Counted from the first letter of the stretch, positions 1-6,770 are shown. The stretch: DNA of 23,943 nt from Streptomyces sp. NRRL F-2664 (GCF_000719345.1 NZ_JOFX01000055.1:1-23943); one strand, 5' to 3'. Made by a program: numbers and translations. The notes: generated from the sequence alone by a model not told the origin.

Positions 1-272
1 GTCCACCCCCAACACCCCACCCCACAACACGCCACGGAACGTCACATCTACCCCGCATGCCATCATCAAAGGACTAAACCACTGGTCACGCCAACAGCAG
101 CCCCACACACCATTCCGAATGCACTCACCGATCCGAAAAACCCCGAATATAAAAAATGACACTCCCCCTGACTGCATACCAAAAACACAACTCTTAACAC
201 CCTATCCACACACCCAAAATGACGCACCATAACCACTGCTGCGCAGAAACCCGAAAACCACCCCACCACCCG
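1..272. repeat. Left terminal inverted repeat (degenerate)
   Basis: The first 23 bases match exactly the reverse complement of 23910-23932 near the other end. Further matching blocks occur in the same order: CTAAACCA near 74, ATTCCGAAT at 112-120, a stretch around ATACCAAAAACACAAC near 177, a CACACACCC block near 210, and GAAACCCGAA near 245. Between the blocks the two ends have diverged. The top strand here is rich in A and C and poor in G. This is the expected architecture of a linear Streptomyces replicon. The canonical CCCGCGGAGCGGG-type telomere start is not seen, so the telomere class is atypical or the outermost bases are missing. A possible ORF at 219-476 inside and beyond this repeat has no ribosome site and no recognisable product. 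Confidence 0.75.
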
Positions 273-583
273 AAAACGTGCCCGGGAAATTTCTCTAAGC
301 TCGCTCGGGTCCGAGCCGTGGGCCCTGCTCGACAGTTCGCCGTCCGCGGTCACCACGGCAGAACGACCCCTTGCCGAGGCCGGCCCTGCGGCCGCACCGC
401 TAGCCCTACGCCAGGGCGTAGCGGCCCACCGGCTGAGCCCCGAAGCCCCGCTACAGGGCCACACAACGGACCCTGAGCACCTTCCCAACGTCCTGCGACG
501 GGGGAGGGGGTGGCCCGCAGGGTCGGCCCGGGAGGCGTACAGCCTGTCTCTGAAACCCCGTCTCATGGGTCCGTGTCCTCCTC
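273..583. other. Left subterminal region without a gene; hairpin at 397-424
   Basis: No convincing coding sequence is seen. The clearest structure is an imperfect hairpin: CCGCTAGCCCT at 397-407 pairs with AGGGC (413-417) plus TAGCGG (419-424), with one bulged G and a 5-base loop. It contains GCTAGCCCTA (399-408), a 10-base exact match to one arm of the inverted repeat in front of the GntR gene (18175-18184). It may therefore be a second binding site for that regulator or a subterminal fold, both inferences. Confidence 0.4.
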
Positions 584-595
584 TACCCTGCGGCC
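584..595 (+). promoter_or_regulatory. Candidate -10 box for a leaderless start
   Basis: TACCCT at 584-589 fits the actinobacterial TANNNT -10 consensus and lies exactly 6 bases before the ATG at 596. No Shine-Dalgarno sequence precedes that ATG. The same geometry occurs at parA and tap. A good -35 box is not evident. Confidence 0.35.
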
Positions 596-1399
596 ATGAA
601 CAACCCTGATGCCCGCTCCCCCAAGCCTCCTGGACGGATACGCCGGTGGTGGACTAGGAGATCTGATCGCGCAGCAGAAATCCAAGAGTCAGGAAGACTT
701 ACAGCCTCAGTTCGGTGGGCTTTAGGTCTTGCCGGGGCTGCGATGGTAGGAGCCGGAACATGGGCTGTATTCACCGTCGAAACGGAAGCTGGTCCTGCTG
801 CTCTCGTCGTGATCGGGGCTCTCCTCCTCTTCGTTGCCATCATGGGGCGGCAGATCAAGGAGGTTGGATTGACGGACGGCGTCCTGGTGCCCACTGAGCT
901 CAAAAGCAGAATCCGCAACGCGGACAGTGCTCAAGCTCGTGTTGATATCACTGCCGCCGCAGCTGCCGTGAACCCAGCTATCCAGCACGATCCAGAAATT
1001 CAAGCACTGTCTCACGCCGCATACGAAGAAATCGTTGCCGGCAATCTGGTAGAGATATTCGGCCAAGGGGTCGTGCGCTCATCTGGCCCTTACGATCGAG
1101 GCGTCGACATCACGGTCACCGTGAACGGTAAGAAGGCAGGTATTCAGACCCTATTCGGACTCCCTGACAGGCACCTCAGCGCTCAGCGCATGCTGAAGAA
1201 GGTTGAAGGGATCCTCAACGGAAGCCCAGACGTGGACGCGGTCGTCATCGTGAGCACGATGCACGAGCCTCCTCTCTCCGTCCTTAATGCTGCAGGGGAT
1301 AGGGCCGCAGCTGACGGAAAGACCTTCCAGTATGTGCGGTGGAACTCAAACAGCGACGGCGCGCAGTTGGAACGAGTCCTGCGGGGCCTCCTGGCCTGA
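596..1399 (+). CDS. Two-helix membrane protein with degenerate PD-(D/E)XK-like domain
   Basis: A 267-aa protein. The N-terminus is basic, followed by two hydrophobic helices (about residues 39-60 and 67-84) and then a soluble domain. That domain has E144/E145, GVDI (D171) and a strand ending GIQTLFG (182-188). This resembles the D...(E/Q)-x-K layout of restriction-endonuclease folds, but the position expected to be lysine is leucine (L186), so catalysis is doubtful. The ATG has no Shine-Dalgarno site and may be leaderless. The gene has more A/T at third positions than the transfer genes and lies next to another nuclease-fold gene, suggesting a recently acquired accessory or defence pair. No named family is recognised; the nuclease-fold assignment is an inference from the motif spacing. 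Confidence 0.7.
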   Translation: MNNPDARSPKPPGRIRRWWTRRSDRAAEIQESGRLTASVRWALGLAGAAMVGAGTWAVFTVETEAGPAALVVIGALLLFVAIMGRQIKEVGLTDGVLVPTELKSRIRNADSAQARVDITAAAAAVNPAIQHDPEIQALSHAAYEEIVAGNLVEIFGQGVVRSSGPYDRGVDITVTVNGKKAGIQTLFGLPDRHLSAQRMLKKVEGILNGSPDVDAVVIVSTMHEPPLSVLNAAGDRAAADGKTFQYVRWNSNSDGAQLERVLRGLLA

Positions 1400-1530
1400 C
1401 ACGCAGATAAGAATTAGGCCTTCGGCGAGTACAGTATGCCGCTGGCAGCAGGCGCCGTGGTACCACACCGCTAGGACAGCGCAGACGGGACCACGGCCAC
1501 CCACTCCCATCCACGACATCGGGAGCGACA

Positions 1531-2451
1531 GTGCCCAACAGGCCAGTCCAGCACCGCATCGCCTCGCTAGCCGTCGCCGGAGTACGGCAGGTCTGGAACC
1601 GTGGCGGCCATGCTGTGGACGAAATCCAAGAAGACTACGGCGAAGATCTTCTAGTCCAGATATGCCTGAACGGTCGAATGGACCCGGCAAGAATATGGGT
1701 GCAGGTCAAGGGCACTGAAAGAGACACAAATAAGAAACTACCGACTGTCTCAGTGAGTTCTGACCAGGTGCTCCGGTGGGCAAGAACCGCTGATCTGGTA
1801 GTGGTCGTACTGTGGGATGTCAACACGGAACAGGGATGGTTCATCCTGCCTCAAGATCAGTTCGATCAAGCAGACTTGGCGTCGGGTGTCGGCGGCTCCA
1901 AACTGAACCTGAAGTTTTCGCGTGAAGTCAAGTTCGATATAGACGCGGTTGAGCATCTCGCATGGGCTGCTCGTATCGAGCATGCAAACAGAACTGCCGT
2001 CTACGCGCGTGCGGGAATCAGCGAAGCTGTTGAAATGAATCTAGATGCCAACAAACATTTCTACAAGGGCATTCTCGTCTCAACAGTATTCGATTTCGCC
2101 GTATCGGTCAGAATCATTACACCTGTCGACGGCGGTGGATGTCTGTCTGAAGAATTCACCCTGCTGGTCTGGGAGCACTTCAAAAACCAGGATGCGACCC
2201 TTATAGAAGAAGCTACAGGGCGAGCCATGATGCTCGCCGTTTTCCAAATGATCGCTGATCATTCCGCGGGTAATGGCGCACCTCTCGGAATCGTCAAGGA
2301 AATATGCGAGGTATTCTACTCTCTCCTTTTCAGCTCCGAACTACTTGCAATCCTCACCAAGTACACCGAGAAGTACTATCCGAAGGGCCGCCAGGCCAAG
2401 GGCGGCTACATTTATCCTGACGACAGATCGGCACACTCGGATCGCGCCTAA
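1531..2451 (+). CDS. DUF4365-type nuclease-like protein
   Basis: A 306-aa protein. Residues about 1-145 look like a DUF4365 domain: an N-terminal helix, then DYGEDL (D39), then WVQVKGT (Q58, K60). This D...QxK signature belongs to the PD-(D/E)XK nuclease superfamily and all key positions are present. A central strand LVVVVLW (89-95) and GWFILP (102-107) also fit the family. The C-terminal half (about 150-306) is not recognised. The GTG start at 1531 is chosen because GGGAG lies at 1521-1525. DUF4365 proteins are often found in plasmid and phage accessory regions and are suspected to act in nucleic-acid cleavage or defence; function here is inferred. Base composition is lower in GC than the plasmid backbone, like the upstream gene, from which it is separated by 131 bp. 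Confidence 0.8.
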   Translation: MPNRPVQHRIASLAVAGVRQVWNRGGHAVDEIQEDYGEDLLVQICLNGRMDPARIWVQVKGTERDTNKKLPTVSVSSDQVLRWARTADLVVVVLWDVNTEQGWFILPQDQFDQADLASGVGGSKLNLKFSREVKFDIDAVEHLAWAARIEHANRTAVYARAGISEAVEMNLDANKHFYKGILVSTVFDFAVSVRIITPVDGGGCLSEEFTLLVWEHFKNQDATLIEEATGRAMMLAVFQMIADHSAGNGAPLGIVKEICEVFYSLLFSSELLAILTKYTEKYYPKGRQAKGGYIYPDDRSAHSDRA

Positions 2452-2710
2452 GGCCATTCCTGACTCGGGGCATACCGGCGGTCGTTGTACTGGGCGGCCC
2501 ACTCGGCGACGTCGATGCAGTCGGCCGGGGGAACGCGGCGTCAGGAACGATCCGCAGCGCGGCAGGAGCATCCGCGCCGGGGTGCGTCTCGCGGCCCTGG
2601 TCCCCGGCCCGGACCAGGGCCAGATCGAGGCGGCCGCCACCCAGGACCAGTTCGCCGAGGGCACCGCAGCCGGCGCAGCGGACGTAGATCACATTGACTG
2701 GGGTGCGCAT
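2448..2710 (-). pseudogene. Small CxxC protein gene, probably frameshifted
   Basis: From the ATG at 2710 the frame reads a plausible domain with CAGCGALGELVL (two cysteines) and a GGGRLDLALVR stretch. After AAFP, at a run of five C around 2523-2527 on the plus strand, the sensible frame changes. With one extra base the protein would end ADCIDVAEWAAQYNDRR... and stop at 2448, overlapping the convergent gene end at 2451 by 4 bases. Without it the frame runs on into proline/threonine-rich sequence antisense to the neighbouring gene. The restored product would be about 87 aa. The tail is echoed in the small ORF at 3060-3182. Either a true one-base deletion or a sequencing error in a homopolymer explains this. 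Function unknown. Confidence 0.55.
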
Positions 2711-2850
2711 CCCGAACGGCAGCTGTTGTGCCTACATGCCCTGCTGTTGGCCACTGAAAGGGCCCCGCCGGGGCGCCGCTGCGGACCGGAGCCACCGTGC
2801 ACCTGTGGGACCGCCAGCCACAGGCCGAGGCGTAGGAGCATGCGGGGAAC

Positions 2851-2872
2851 GACCTCCCCAATTGGGGAGGTC
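2851..2872. terminator. Perfect 22-bp palindrome, probable terminator
   Basis: GACCTCCCC, AATT, GGGGAGGTC forms a perfect palindrome lying 4 bases past the stop codon of the minus-strand 50-aa gene (2876). There is no U-run. It resembles the stem at 5264-5293, which shares GGGGAGGTC. A terminator is most likely; a protein site is possible. Confidence 0.5.
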
Positions 2873-2875
2873 TGC

Positions 2876-3028
2876 TCAGTGCTGGGCTGCCGCCTTCTTC
2901 TCTGCCTGGTCCAGGGCGGTCACGAGCACCCAGGACAAGTCATCGGAGTCCAGGTCTTCGGGGTGGACTTCCCCCAGGTAGGCATCGATGGCGTCGCGCA
3001 GGACGTCGGCCTTTTCGTCATCGGTCAT
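2876..3028 (-). CDS. Small acidic hypothetical protein (50 aa)
   Basis: ATG at 3028, TGA ending at 2876. The product starts MTDDEKADVLRDAIDAYLGE and is helical and acidic, ending in a lysine/alanine tail. Third positions are strongly G/C, as expected of a real Streptomyces gene, and a hairpin follows the stop. There is no strong Shine-Dalgarno sequence. No family is recognised; it could be a small regulatory or partner protein, but nothing in the sequence shows which. Confidence 0.6.
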   Translation of the reverse strand: MTDDEKADVLRDAIDAYLGEVHPEDLDSDDLSWVLVTALDQAEKKAAAQH

Positions 3029-3059
3029 GGGGCGCAGTCTGCCCGATGCGGTGGTGTGT

Positions 3060-3182
3060 CTACGGCCGCTTCCGGCCGGTCTGCGGGGGCGACCAGCGGG
3101 CGTTGTACTGGGCGGCCCCCTCTGCGGCGTCGGCCCCCTCCGGATCGGTCGAGGGCCCTACCGTGGAGACGTGCACCCTCAC
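3060..3182 (-). CDS. Possible 40-aa ORF or gene remnant
   Basis: From GTG at 3182 the frame gives a short peptide containing AEGAAQYNARW. This echoes AEWAAQYNDRR at the end of the frameshifted gene at 2448-2710; 18 bases (CGTTGTACTGGGCGGCCC, plus strand) are identical at 2483-2500 and 3101-3118. It may be the 3' remnant of a duplicated gene. Its start overlaps the possible start of the opposite-strand gene at 3171. Confidence 0.3.
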   Translation of the reverse strand: MRVHVSTVGPSTDPEGADAAEGAAQYNARWSPPQTGRKRP

Positions 3183-3455
3183 GATGCCGTCCCGAAGACT
3201 GCGCCTCTGTGCGAGGTCCCATGGGGGATTTGCCCTGATCACGGGCCCACAGTGACCGCCAGCGCCGGCCGATCGTGGTGCCACTTCCCGGAGTGCGGTC
3301 GTCATTGGGCCTACGACCGGCTTAACCAGCCGTGCGCCGAGCTGGCCAGCCACAGGATCACTGACGGCGAGGGTGGCTCCATCACTGCCTGTTCCGTCCA
3401 CGCGGCTGAGGCCACGCAGCAGATCGACGGTGCTGTGGTCGAGCCGCTGCGGTGA
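3171..3455 (+). CDS. Small cysteine/histidine-rich (zinc-binding-like) protein
   Basis: The reliable part begins at ICPDHGPTVT and continues through SWCHFPECGRHWAYDR, PCAELASH and a later C-x-x-H, ending at 3455. This pattern of Cys and His pairs matches a family of small Streptomyces proteins that I recall but cannot name. The start is uncertain: GTG at 3171 is the longest sensible choice (94 aa). The natural start for such proteins would be right before ICPDHG. There, ATGGGGGATT at 3214 is out of frame by one base, so a miscounted G-run could hide the true start. Role unknown; zinc binding is inferred from the motif only. Confidence 0.5.
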   Translation: MHPHDAVPKTAPLCEVPWGICPDHGPTVTASAGRSWCHFPECGRHWAYDRLNQPCAELASHRITDGEGGSITACSVHAAEATQQIDGAVVEPLR

Positions 3456-3502
3456 CCACACGCAGCGAAGCCTGGGTTCTACCTAGGCTAGAAAATCGAA
3501 CA

Positions 3503-3508
3503 TATGAT
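3503..3508 (+). promoter_or_regulatory. Candidate -10 box before the small-gene operon
   Basis: TATGAT at 3503-3508 is a good -10 hexamer about 39 bases before the ATG at 3547. No convincing -35 box is seen at the right distance. Confidence 0.25.
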
Positions 3509-3546
3509 TGAGTCTGGGGGTTCCACTCCATCCCTGGGAGCGCGCC

Positions 3547-3714
3547 ATGACTTCCCCTACTCCGTCCGCCGGCCGTCCGCAGCCCGTCACCTGGGCGCCG
3601 AGCCAGACCGGTCCCTGTGCCAAATGCGGGCGCCCCTGCGCGCGCTACGGGGCACCTGCCAATCCCTTGTGCGAGACGTGCAGGGCCGCCCGGCAGGCGC
3701 AGAACGGAGGCTGA
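3547..3714 (+). CDS. Small zinc-ribbon-like protein (55 aa)
   Basis: ATG at 3547 is preceded by GGGAG (3537-3541). The product has a Ser/Pro-rich start and two CxxC pairs, CAKCGRPC and CETC, typical of a zinc ribbon. An in-frame start at 3508 would add 13 residues but has no ribosome site. It is the first gene of a tight run (3547-4996) with the next start only 3 bases after its stop and that gene's GGAGG inside this one's 3' end. Function unknown; zinc binding is inferred. Confidence 0.65.
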   Translation: MTSPTPSAGRPQPVTWAPSQTGPCAKCGRPCARYGAPANPLCETCRAARQAQNGG

Positions 3715-3717
3715 CGC

Positions 3718-4050
3718 GTGTCCGTGCTGCCGCCGGACCTGCCCCGGCTGCAAACGCTCGTGATCTACCTGCGCGGGGAGCTGGGCCGCGCGGAGCGGGC
3801 CCTGGCCGCGGCCGAGGAGCGCGAGGCCGCCACGGTCCGGCAGCAGCCGGCGCCCGAGCCTCCTGCGTGGTTGGTGGAGCGCGGGATCGGCGCGGGCCGG
3901 CTCCCGGCCCGGCTGCACACCGGGGACTGCTGGGACACCGGTAAGCGGTGTGCCCCGGCGGCCCCGGAGCAAATTCGTCAGCTCCTGGCCCAGGGCGTGC
4001 CCGCCTGCATTCACTGCCGCCCGGACACTGCGCTCGGGGTGCTGGAGTGA
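3718..4050 (+). CDS. DUF6233-like protein
   Basis: GTG at 3718 with CGGAGG at 3705-3710. The 110-aa product starts LPPDLPRLQTLVIYLRGEL, continues with an Ala/Glu-rich helix, and then WLVERGIGAGRLPARLHTGDCW and a C-terminal GVPACIHCRPDTALGVLE. This order matches the actinobacterial DUF6233 family as I recall it, a family of unknown function common on Streptomyces plasmids and integrative elements. The two C-terminal cysteines (CIHC) may bind metal. It is translationally coupled to the next gene through a GTGA overlap. Confidence 0.75.
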   Translation: MSVLPPDLPRLQTLVIYLRGELGRAERALAAAEEREAATVRQQPAPEPPAWLVERGIGAGRLPARLHTGDCWDTGKRCAPAAPEQIRQLLAQGVPACIHCRPDTALGVLE

Positions 4051-4301
4051 GCGGGTACCGGCACGGTGGGGGGATGGGCCCTGGTCTGCGCGTCGTCGTT
4101 TACCCGCCGGATGCCGAGGGCGGGCGCCGGGTCCGTTTCGACGGGGAGATTTTGGGGCGTGCCTTCGGGCCCGGGGATCTGCTGGAGTTCCTGCGGCGGG
4201 CCGGCCTGGATCCCGATGATGTCCACCTGGGCGACGCGCGGCTGATCGAGTGGCGGGGCGGCGGCCCGGCCGTGTGGAGTCCCGGCAGCAGTGGAGCGTG
4301 A
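4047..4301 (+). CDS. Conserved hypothetical protein (84 aa)
   Basis: The GTG at 4047 overlaps the previous stop (GTGA). An alternative ATG at 4074 sits right behind a G-run but lacks correct spacing. The core reads LRVVVYPPDAEGGRRVRFDG, then LLEFLRRAGLDPDDV and LIEWRGGGPAVW, a compact alpha/beta domain. It looks like a small Streptomyces accessory family, not named here. It overlaps or nearly abuts the next gene, in line with one operon. Confidence 0.65.
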   Translation: MSGYRHGGGMGPGLRVVVYPPDAEGGRRVRFDGEILGRAFGPGDLLEFLRRAGLDPDDVHLGDARLIEWRGGGPAVWSPGSSGA

Positions 4302-4303
4302 CC

Positions 4304-4996
4304 GTGCGCATCGAGGACGTGCAGGTAGGCGCCGAGTACACCGCGAGCATCCCCCAGCGGCTCCCGCCCGCGTACCGGGGCAGGCTGGGTGGGTCGGTGG
4401 CGCAGTGGCAGGCGGACATGCAGCTCTACATGGCGCGGGGGCGGCGTCTCGCGGTCACCGTGACCGGGTACGGCGACGAGCCCGGAACCGTGACCGTGAC
4501 CCGGGAGCTGCCTGCCGGCCGCGTCCGGTTGCGGCTGACCGAAGAGCAGGCCGACGGCCTCGGACTCGCCGAGGGCCAGGCCTACGAGATCACCGGCGTC
4601 ATCACCGACGAGGCGGAACGCGTCATCACGTTCCCGCACACGGTGGTCCTCACGATCCCCGCGCGGTGGCTGCGCCCACCGGACGAGCGGCTGGAGGTCC
4701 ATCCGGACTCGGAGCGGTTCCACCGGGCGCTGGTGTGCCGCGACGCGAACGGCAAAACGCTCCAGGAGATCGAGCAGGCCGCACACGAGGCACTGGAAAA
4801 GGTCCGCCACGTCCAGGGCCTGGCCCTGGACGACCCCACCCACGACTGGTCAGCGCTCGCCGCCGACGTCGACCACCGCGAGTGGCTGAGGATCGCCGAC
4901 CACGTCCGCTCCACTGGCCTGGCCACCTACGACCCCAGGAACGACCCGGGCGCGGTGGAGGACCCACCACGGGTCCGGTTCGGCGACGAGGCGTAG
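4304..4996 (+). CDS. Conserved hypothetical protein (230 aa)
   Basis: GTG at 4304 is preferred because GGAG at 4293-4296 is then 7 bases away; GTG at 4298 would give a GTGA overlap with the previous stop. The product opens RIEDVQVGAEYTASIPQRLP and includes a stretch with alternating hydrophobic strands (LAVTVTGYGDEPGTVTVTREL) and an acidic, helical C-terminal half with EIEQAAHEALEKV. There is no signal peptide or membrane segment. I do not recognise a function. It is the last gene of the run beginning at 3547. Confidence 0.65.
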   Translation: MRIEDVQVGAEYTASIPQRLPPAYRGRLGGSVAQWQADMQLYMARGRRLAVTVTGYGDEPGTVTVTRELPAGRVRLRLTEEQADGLGLAEGQAYEITGVITDEAERVITFPHTVVLTIPARWLRPPDERLEVHPDSERFHRALVCRDANGKTLQEIEQAAHEALEKVRHVQGLALDDPTHDWSALAADVDHREWLRIADHVRSTGLATYDPRNDPGAVEDPPRVRFGDEA

Positions 4997-5058
4997 GCGG
5001 CGGATGGCCGCGGCGCCCGGATTCACCGCGGTGGAACGGTCGAGTCCAGACTGGCCAG

Positions 5059-5253
5059 ATGATCGAGCGTCGCCCCCTGGGCACCGGACCCCAACCCGTC
5101 TCACAGCCTCCGGCATCGGCCGGGCCGCGCGGCCATCTCCCGGCCGAACTCGCCCCCGCCGACCGGCCAGACCCCGCCCCCGCCCCACGGCCGCTACGGC
5201 GGCCGGGACGGCGGCGCAGCCTCGGGTCCGGTCCGGCGTCCGAGGACGTGTAG
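5059..5253 (+). CDS. Small proline-rich protein with LGTGP/LGSGP ends
   Basis: From ATG at 5059 the 64-aa product begins MIERRPLGTGP and ends RRRSLGSGPASEDV, with a disordered Pro/Ala middle. The repeated RR.LG(T/S)GP motif at both ends argues that the frame is real, since it is unlikely in a shadow frame. A terminator-like hairpin follows 10 bases after the stop. No Shine-Dalgarno sequence is clear. An overlapping ORF from 5004 in another frame is less convincing. Function unknown; the position before parA hints at nothing definite. Confidence 0.45.
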   Translation: MIERRPLGTGPQPVSQPPASAGPRGHLPAELAPADRPDPAPAPRPLRRPGRRRSLGSGPASEDV

Positions 5254-5263
5254 GCCGAAACGC

Positions 5264-5293
5264 GCGGGACTTCCCCGACTGGGGAGGTCCCGC
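5264..5293 (+). terminator. Hairpin after 5253, probable terminator
   Basis: GCGGGACTTCCCC (5264-5276) pairs with GGGGAGGTCCCGC (5281-5293) through 13 bases with one wobble and a GACT loop. It separates the small-gene region from parA. Confidence 0.6.
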
Positions 5294-5304
5294 AATTGAC
5301 GGGT

Positions 5305-5436
5305 TGCCGTCATACCGCGACAACGGCACAACGGTAGTGGCGGGCGCTTGTGCGATGAATCGTGGCTGATGGAGGCGCTGTTGACGGCACACCGTTGTGC
5401 CGCTGACCCGCCGAAACGGTATGGCGGCGGCTGACA
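5305..5436. repeat. Upstream centromere-like repeat block of parAB
   Basis: The 23 bases at 5305-5327 match the reverse complement of 6684-6706, downstream of parAB, at 22 of 23 positions. TGACGGCACACCG at 5382-5394 is repeated exactly at 6699-6711. Further ACGG-type repeats (ACAACGG near 5329, AAACGG near 5415) fill the gap up to parA. Such clusters in front of type Ib parA genes are normally operator and centromere (parS/parC) sites bound by the small partner protein. Confidence 0.65.
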
Positions 5437-5439
5437 CGG

Positions 5440-5451
5440 TAGGTTGCGCGC
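5440..5451 (+). promoter_or_regulatory. Candidate -10 box for leaderless parA
   Basis: TAGGTT at 5440-5445 fits TANNNT and is exactly 6 bases before the parA ATG, which has no good Shine-Dalgarno sequence. It lies directly behind the repeat block, so autoregulation by the partition proteins is likely by analogy. Confidence 0.35.
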
Positions 5452-6240
5452 ATGACGACCACTCGTGATGCGCTGCTGAACCAGAAGGGCGGCGTAGGCA
5501 AATCCACGACCACGCTGCACCTCGGCGGCGCCCTGGCCGCAGCCGGCCGCCGCACGCTGCTCGTGGACCTGGACCCGCAGGCTCATCTGACCGAGTTCCT
5601 CAGCATGGAGCAGCACGACCACAAGAACGGGCCGACCCTGCCCCAGGCGATGCTCGCCCACCCGAGCGACCGTGACTACGCGCTCTCACTGGTGCGGAAG
5701 CACAGCGAAAACCTGTACGTCATCCCTGCCTCTTTCGACCTCTTCACCCTGCCCCGGGACCTGCATGCGTCCCGCAGCAACGAGGACCGCCTCACCTGGG
5801 TGCTGGAGCACCTGGACGGCCTCTTCGACCACGTGTTGGTCGACTGCCGGCCCGCGCTCGACATCGACACGGACAACGTTCTGCACTGGGCAACCAAGGT
5901 GATCGTGCCGGTGGAACTGGACACGAGCAGCATCAAGGCACTCAAGCTGCTGATTGCCCAGGTACGCACGCTGGCCGAGGACACCCGGCGGACGCCGCCC
6001 GAGTACCGCGGCATTGTGATCAACCGGATCCCCAAGGGGGGTCTCACCCTCCTTGACCGCCAGGTGCGCGACGCCTTCCGCGCTCTTGCGATCCCTGTTG
6101 TCGGGGAGGTCCGCATGCGTGATTCGCTCGTGCGCGCCAAGGAGAAGGGCATGACCATCCAGCAGTACGACGCCGACGGCGACGCCGCTGCCATGTATCA
6201 CTCGATGGCCGTCGCGGCCGGATTCCTGGAGGCCTCGTGA
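5452..6240 (+). CDS. parA: ParA partition ATPase
   Basis: A 262-aa Walker-type ATPase that drives plasmid segregation. The deviant Walker A motif KGGVGKSTTT lies near residues 12-21, the A' motif is LLVDLDPQ (about 38-45), and Walker B is HVLVDCRP (about 126-133), where the usual D-x-PP is DCRPA. The protein has no N-terminal DNA-binding extension, so it resembles the short type Ib ParAs, which work with a small ribbon-helix-helix or similar partner. Its stop overlaps the partner's GTG start (GTGA), indicating coupling. Repeats in front and behind are the likely centromere and operator. Confidence 0.93.
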   Translation: MTTTRDALLNQKGGVGKSTTTLHLGGALAAAGRRTLLVDLDPQAHLTEFLSMEQHDHKNGPTLPQAMLAHPSDRDYALSLVRKHSENLYVIPASFDLFTLPRDLHASRSNEDRLTWVLEHLDGLFDHVLVDCRPALDIDTDNVLHWATKVIVPVELDTSSIKALKLLIAQVRTLAEDTRRTPPEYRGIVINRIPKGGLTLLDRQVRDAFRALAIPVVGEVRMRDSLVRAKEKGMTIQQYDADGDAAAMYHSMAVAAGFLEAS

Positions 6241-6599
6241 CCGGGCGCACCGACGACGTCAACATCGACACCAGCGACATCGACGCCCTACTGACTGGTG
6301 TCGGACGCCGCAACCACACAGACACCGCAGATCAGAGCCCTATTGACGGCAAGACGGTAGAACGGCAGAGCGGCAAGACGGCGGCTAAGCGCAGCAAGTT
6401 CACGGTGCTCCTGGACGAGGACGACGCGCTTGCCTTCGACATGCTCGCCTACGAGATGCGGGCGGCTGCCGGCCGCCGAGTAGAGAAGTCCGAGATTCTC
6501 CGGACCTTGATCGGCCTCGCCTCTGAAGACTTCCTCGTCAAGGGAGCCCTGAAGCAGGCCCTCGCCCGGCGCATCGCACAGAAACCCCAGGAGTCATAA
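6237..6599 (+). CDS. Small centromere-binding partner of ParA (RHH-like)
   Basis: A 120-aa protein, GTG at 6237 overlapping the parA stop. The N-terminal 60 residues are polar and probably disordered. The C-terminal half reads KFTVLLDEDDALAFDMLA, then RRVEKSEILRTLIGLA: a short strand followed by two helices, the ribbon-helix-helix pattern of plasmid centromere-binding proteins. By position and size it is the ParB-equivalent adaptor. Its coding sequence itself carries motif-like repeats (TGACGGCAAGACGGT at 6344-6358, then AACGGCAGAGCGGC), similar to the flanking repeats. This may be coincidence of Gly-Lys codons or extra binding sites. Confidence 0.8.
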   Translation: MTGRTDDVNIDTSDIDALLTGVGRRNHTDTADQSPIDGKTVERQSGKTAAKRSKFTVLLDEDDALAFDMLAYEMRAAAGRRVEKSEILRTLIGLASEDFLVKGALKQALARRIAQKPQES

Positions 6600-6604
6600 C
6601 GGCC

Positions 6605-6721
6605 TGACGGCAGAACGGTGTGACGGGCTAACGGCATTGCTGACGGATGGGGCGCAGCTCAACGCCACGCCGACCGCCCGAACGCCGTTGTTGCGGTATG
6701 ACGGCACACCGCAACAACGGC
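6605..6721. repeat. Downstream centromere-like block with perfect 14-bp inverted repeat
   Basis: TGACGG occurs at 6605, 6621 and 6641, with TAACGG at 6629. It is followed by a perfect inverted repeat: GCCGTTGTTGCGGT (6684-6697), 10 bases, ACCGCAACAACGGC (6708-6721). Most of it is a near copy, in opposite orientation, of the block upstream of parA. It is the best candidate for the partition site. Confidence 0.65.
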
Positions 6722-6730
6722 AAAACACAA

Positions 6731-6770
6731 AAGGCGCCCGGGTCCCCACATTCGGGGACCCGGGCGCCTT
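6731..6770. terminator. Bidirectional terminator between parAB and transfer genes
   Basis: AAGGCGCCCGGGTCCCC (6731-6747) and its exact complement (6754-6770) form a 17-bp stem with loop ACATTC. A/T-rich sequence lies on both sides. It sits between convergent genes ending at 6599 and 6787, so it can stop both transcripts. Confidence 0.9.

Noticed and set aside
219..476. Open frame on the plus strand near the left end
   Set aside because: No ribosome site, overlaps the terminal repeat and a hairpin, and the Arg/Pro/His-rich product looks like a composition artefact.
2273..3238. 321-aa open frame on the plus strand
   Set aside because: It overlaps several better-supported small minus-strand genes, is Arg/Pro-rich, and has no start signal; typical high-GC shadow.
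3382..4419. 345-aa minus-strand open frame
   Set aside because: Antisense to four small genes with good starts and a recognisable DUF6233-like product; composition is Arg/Pro-rich.
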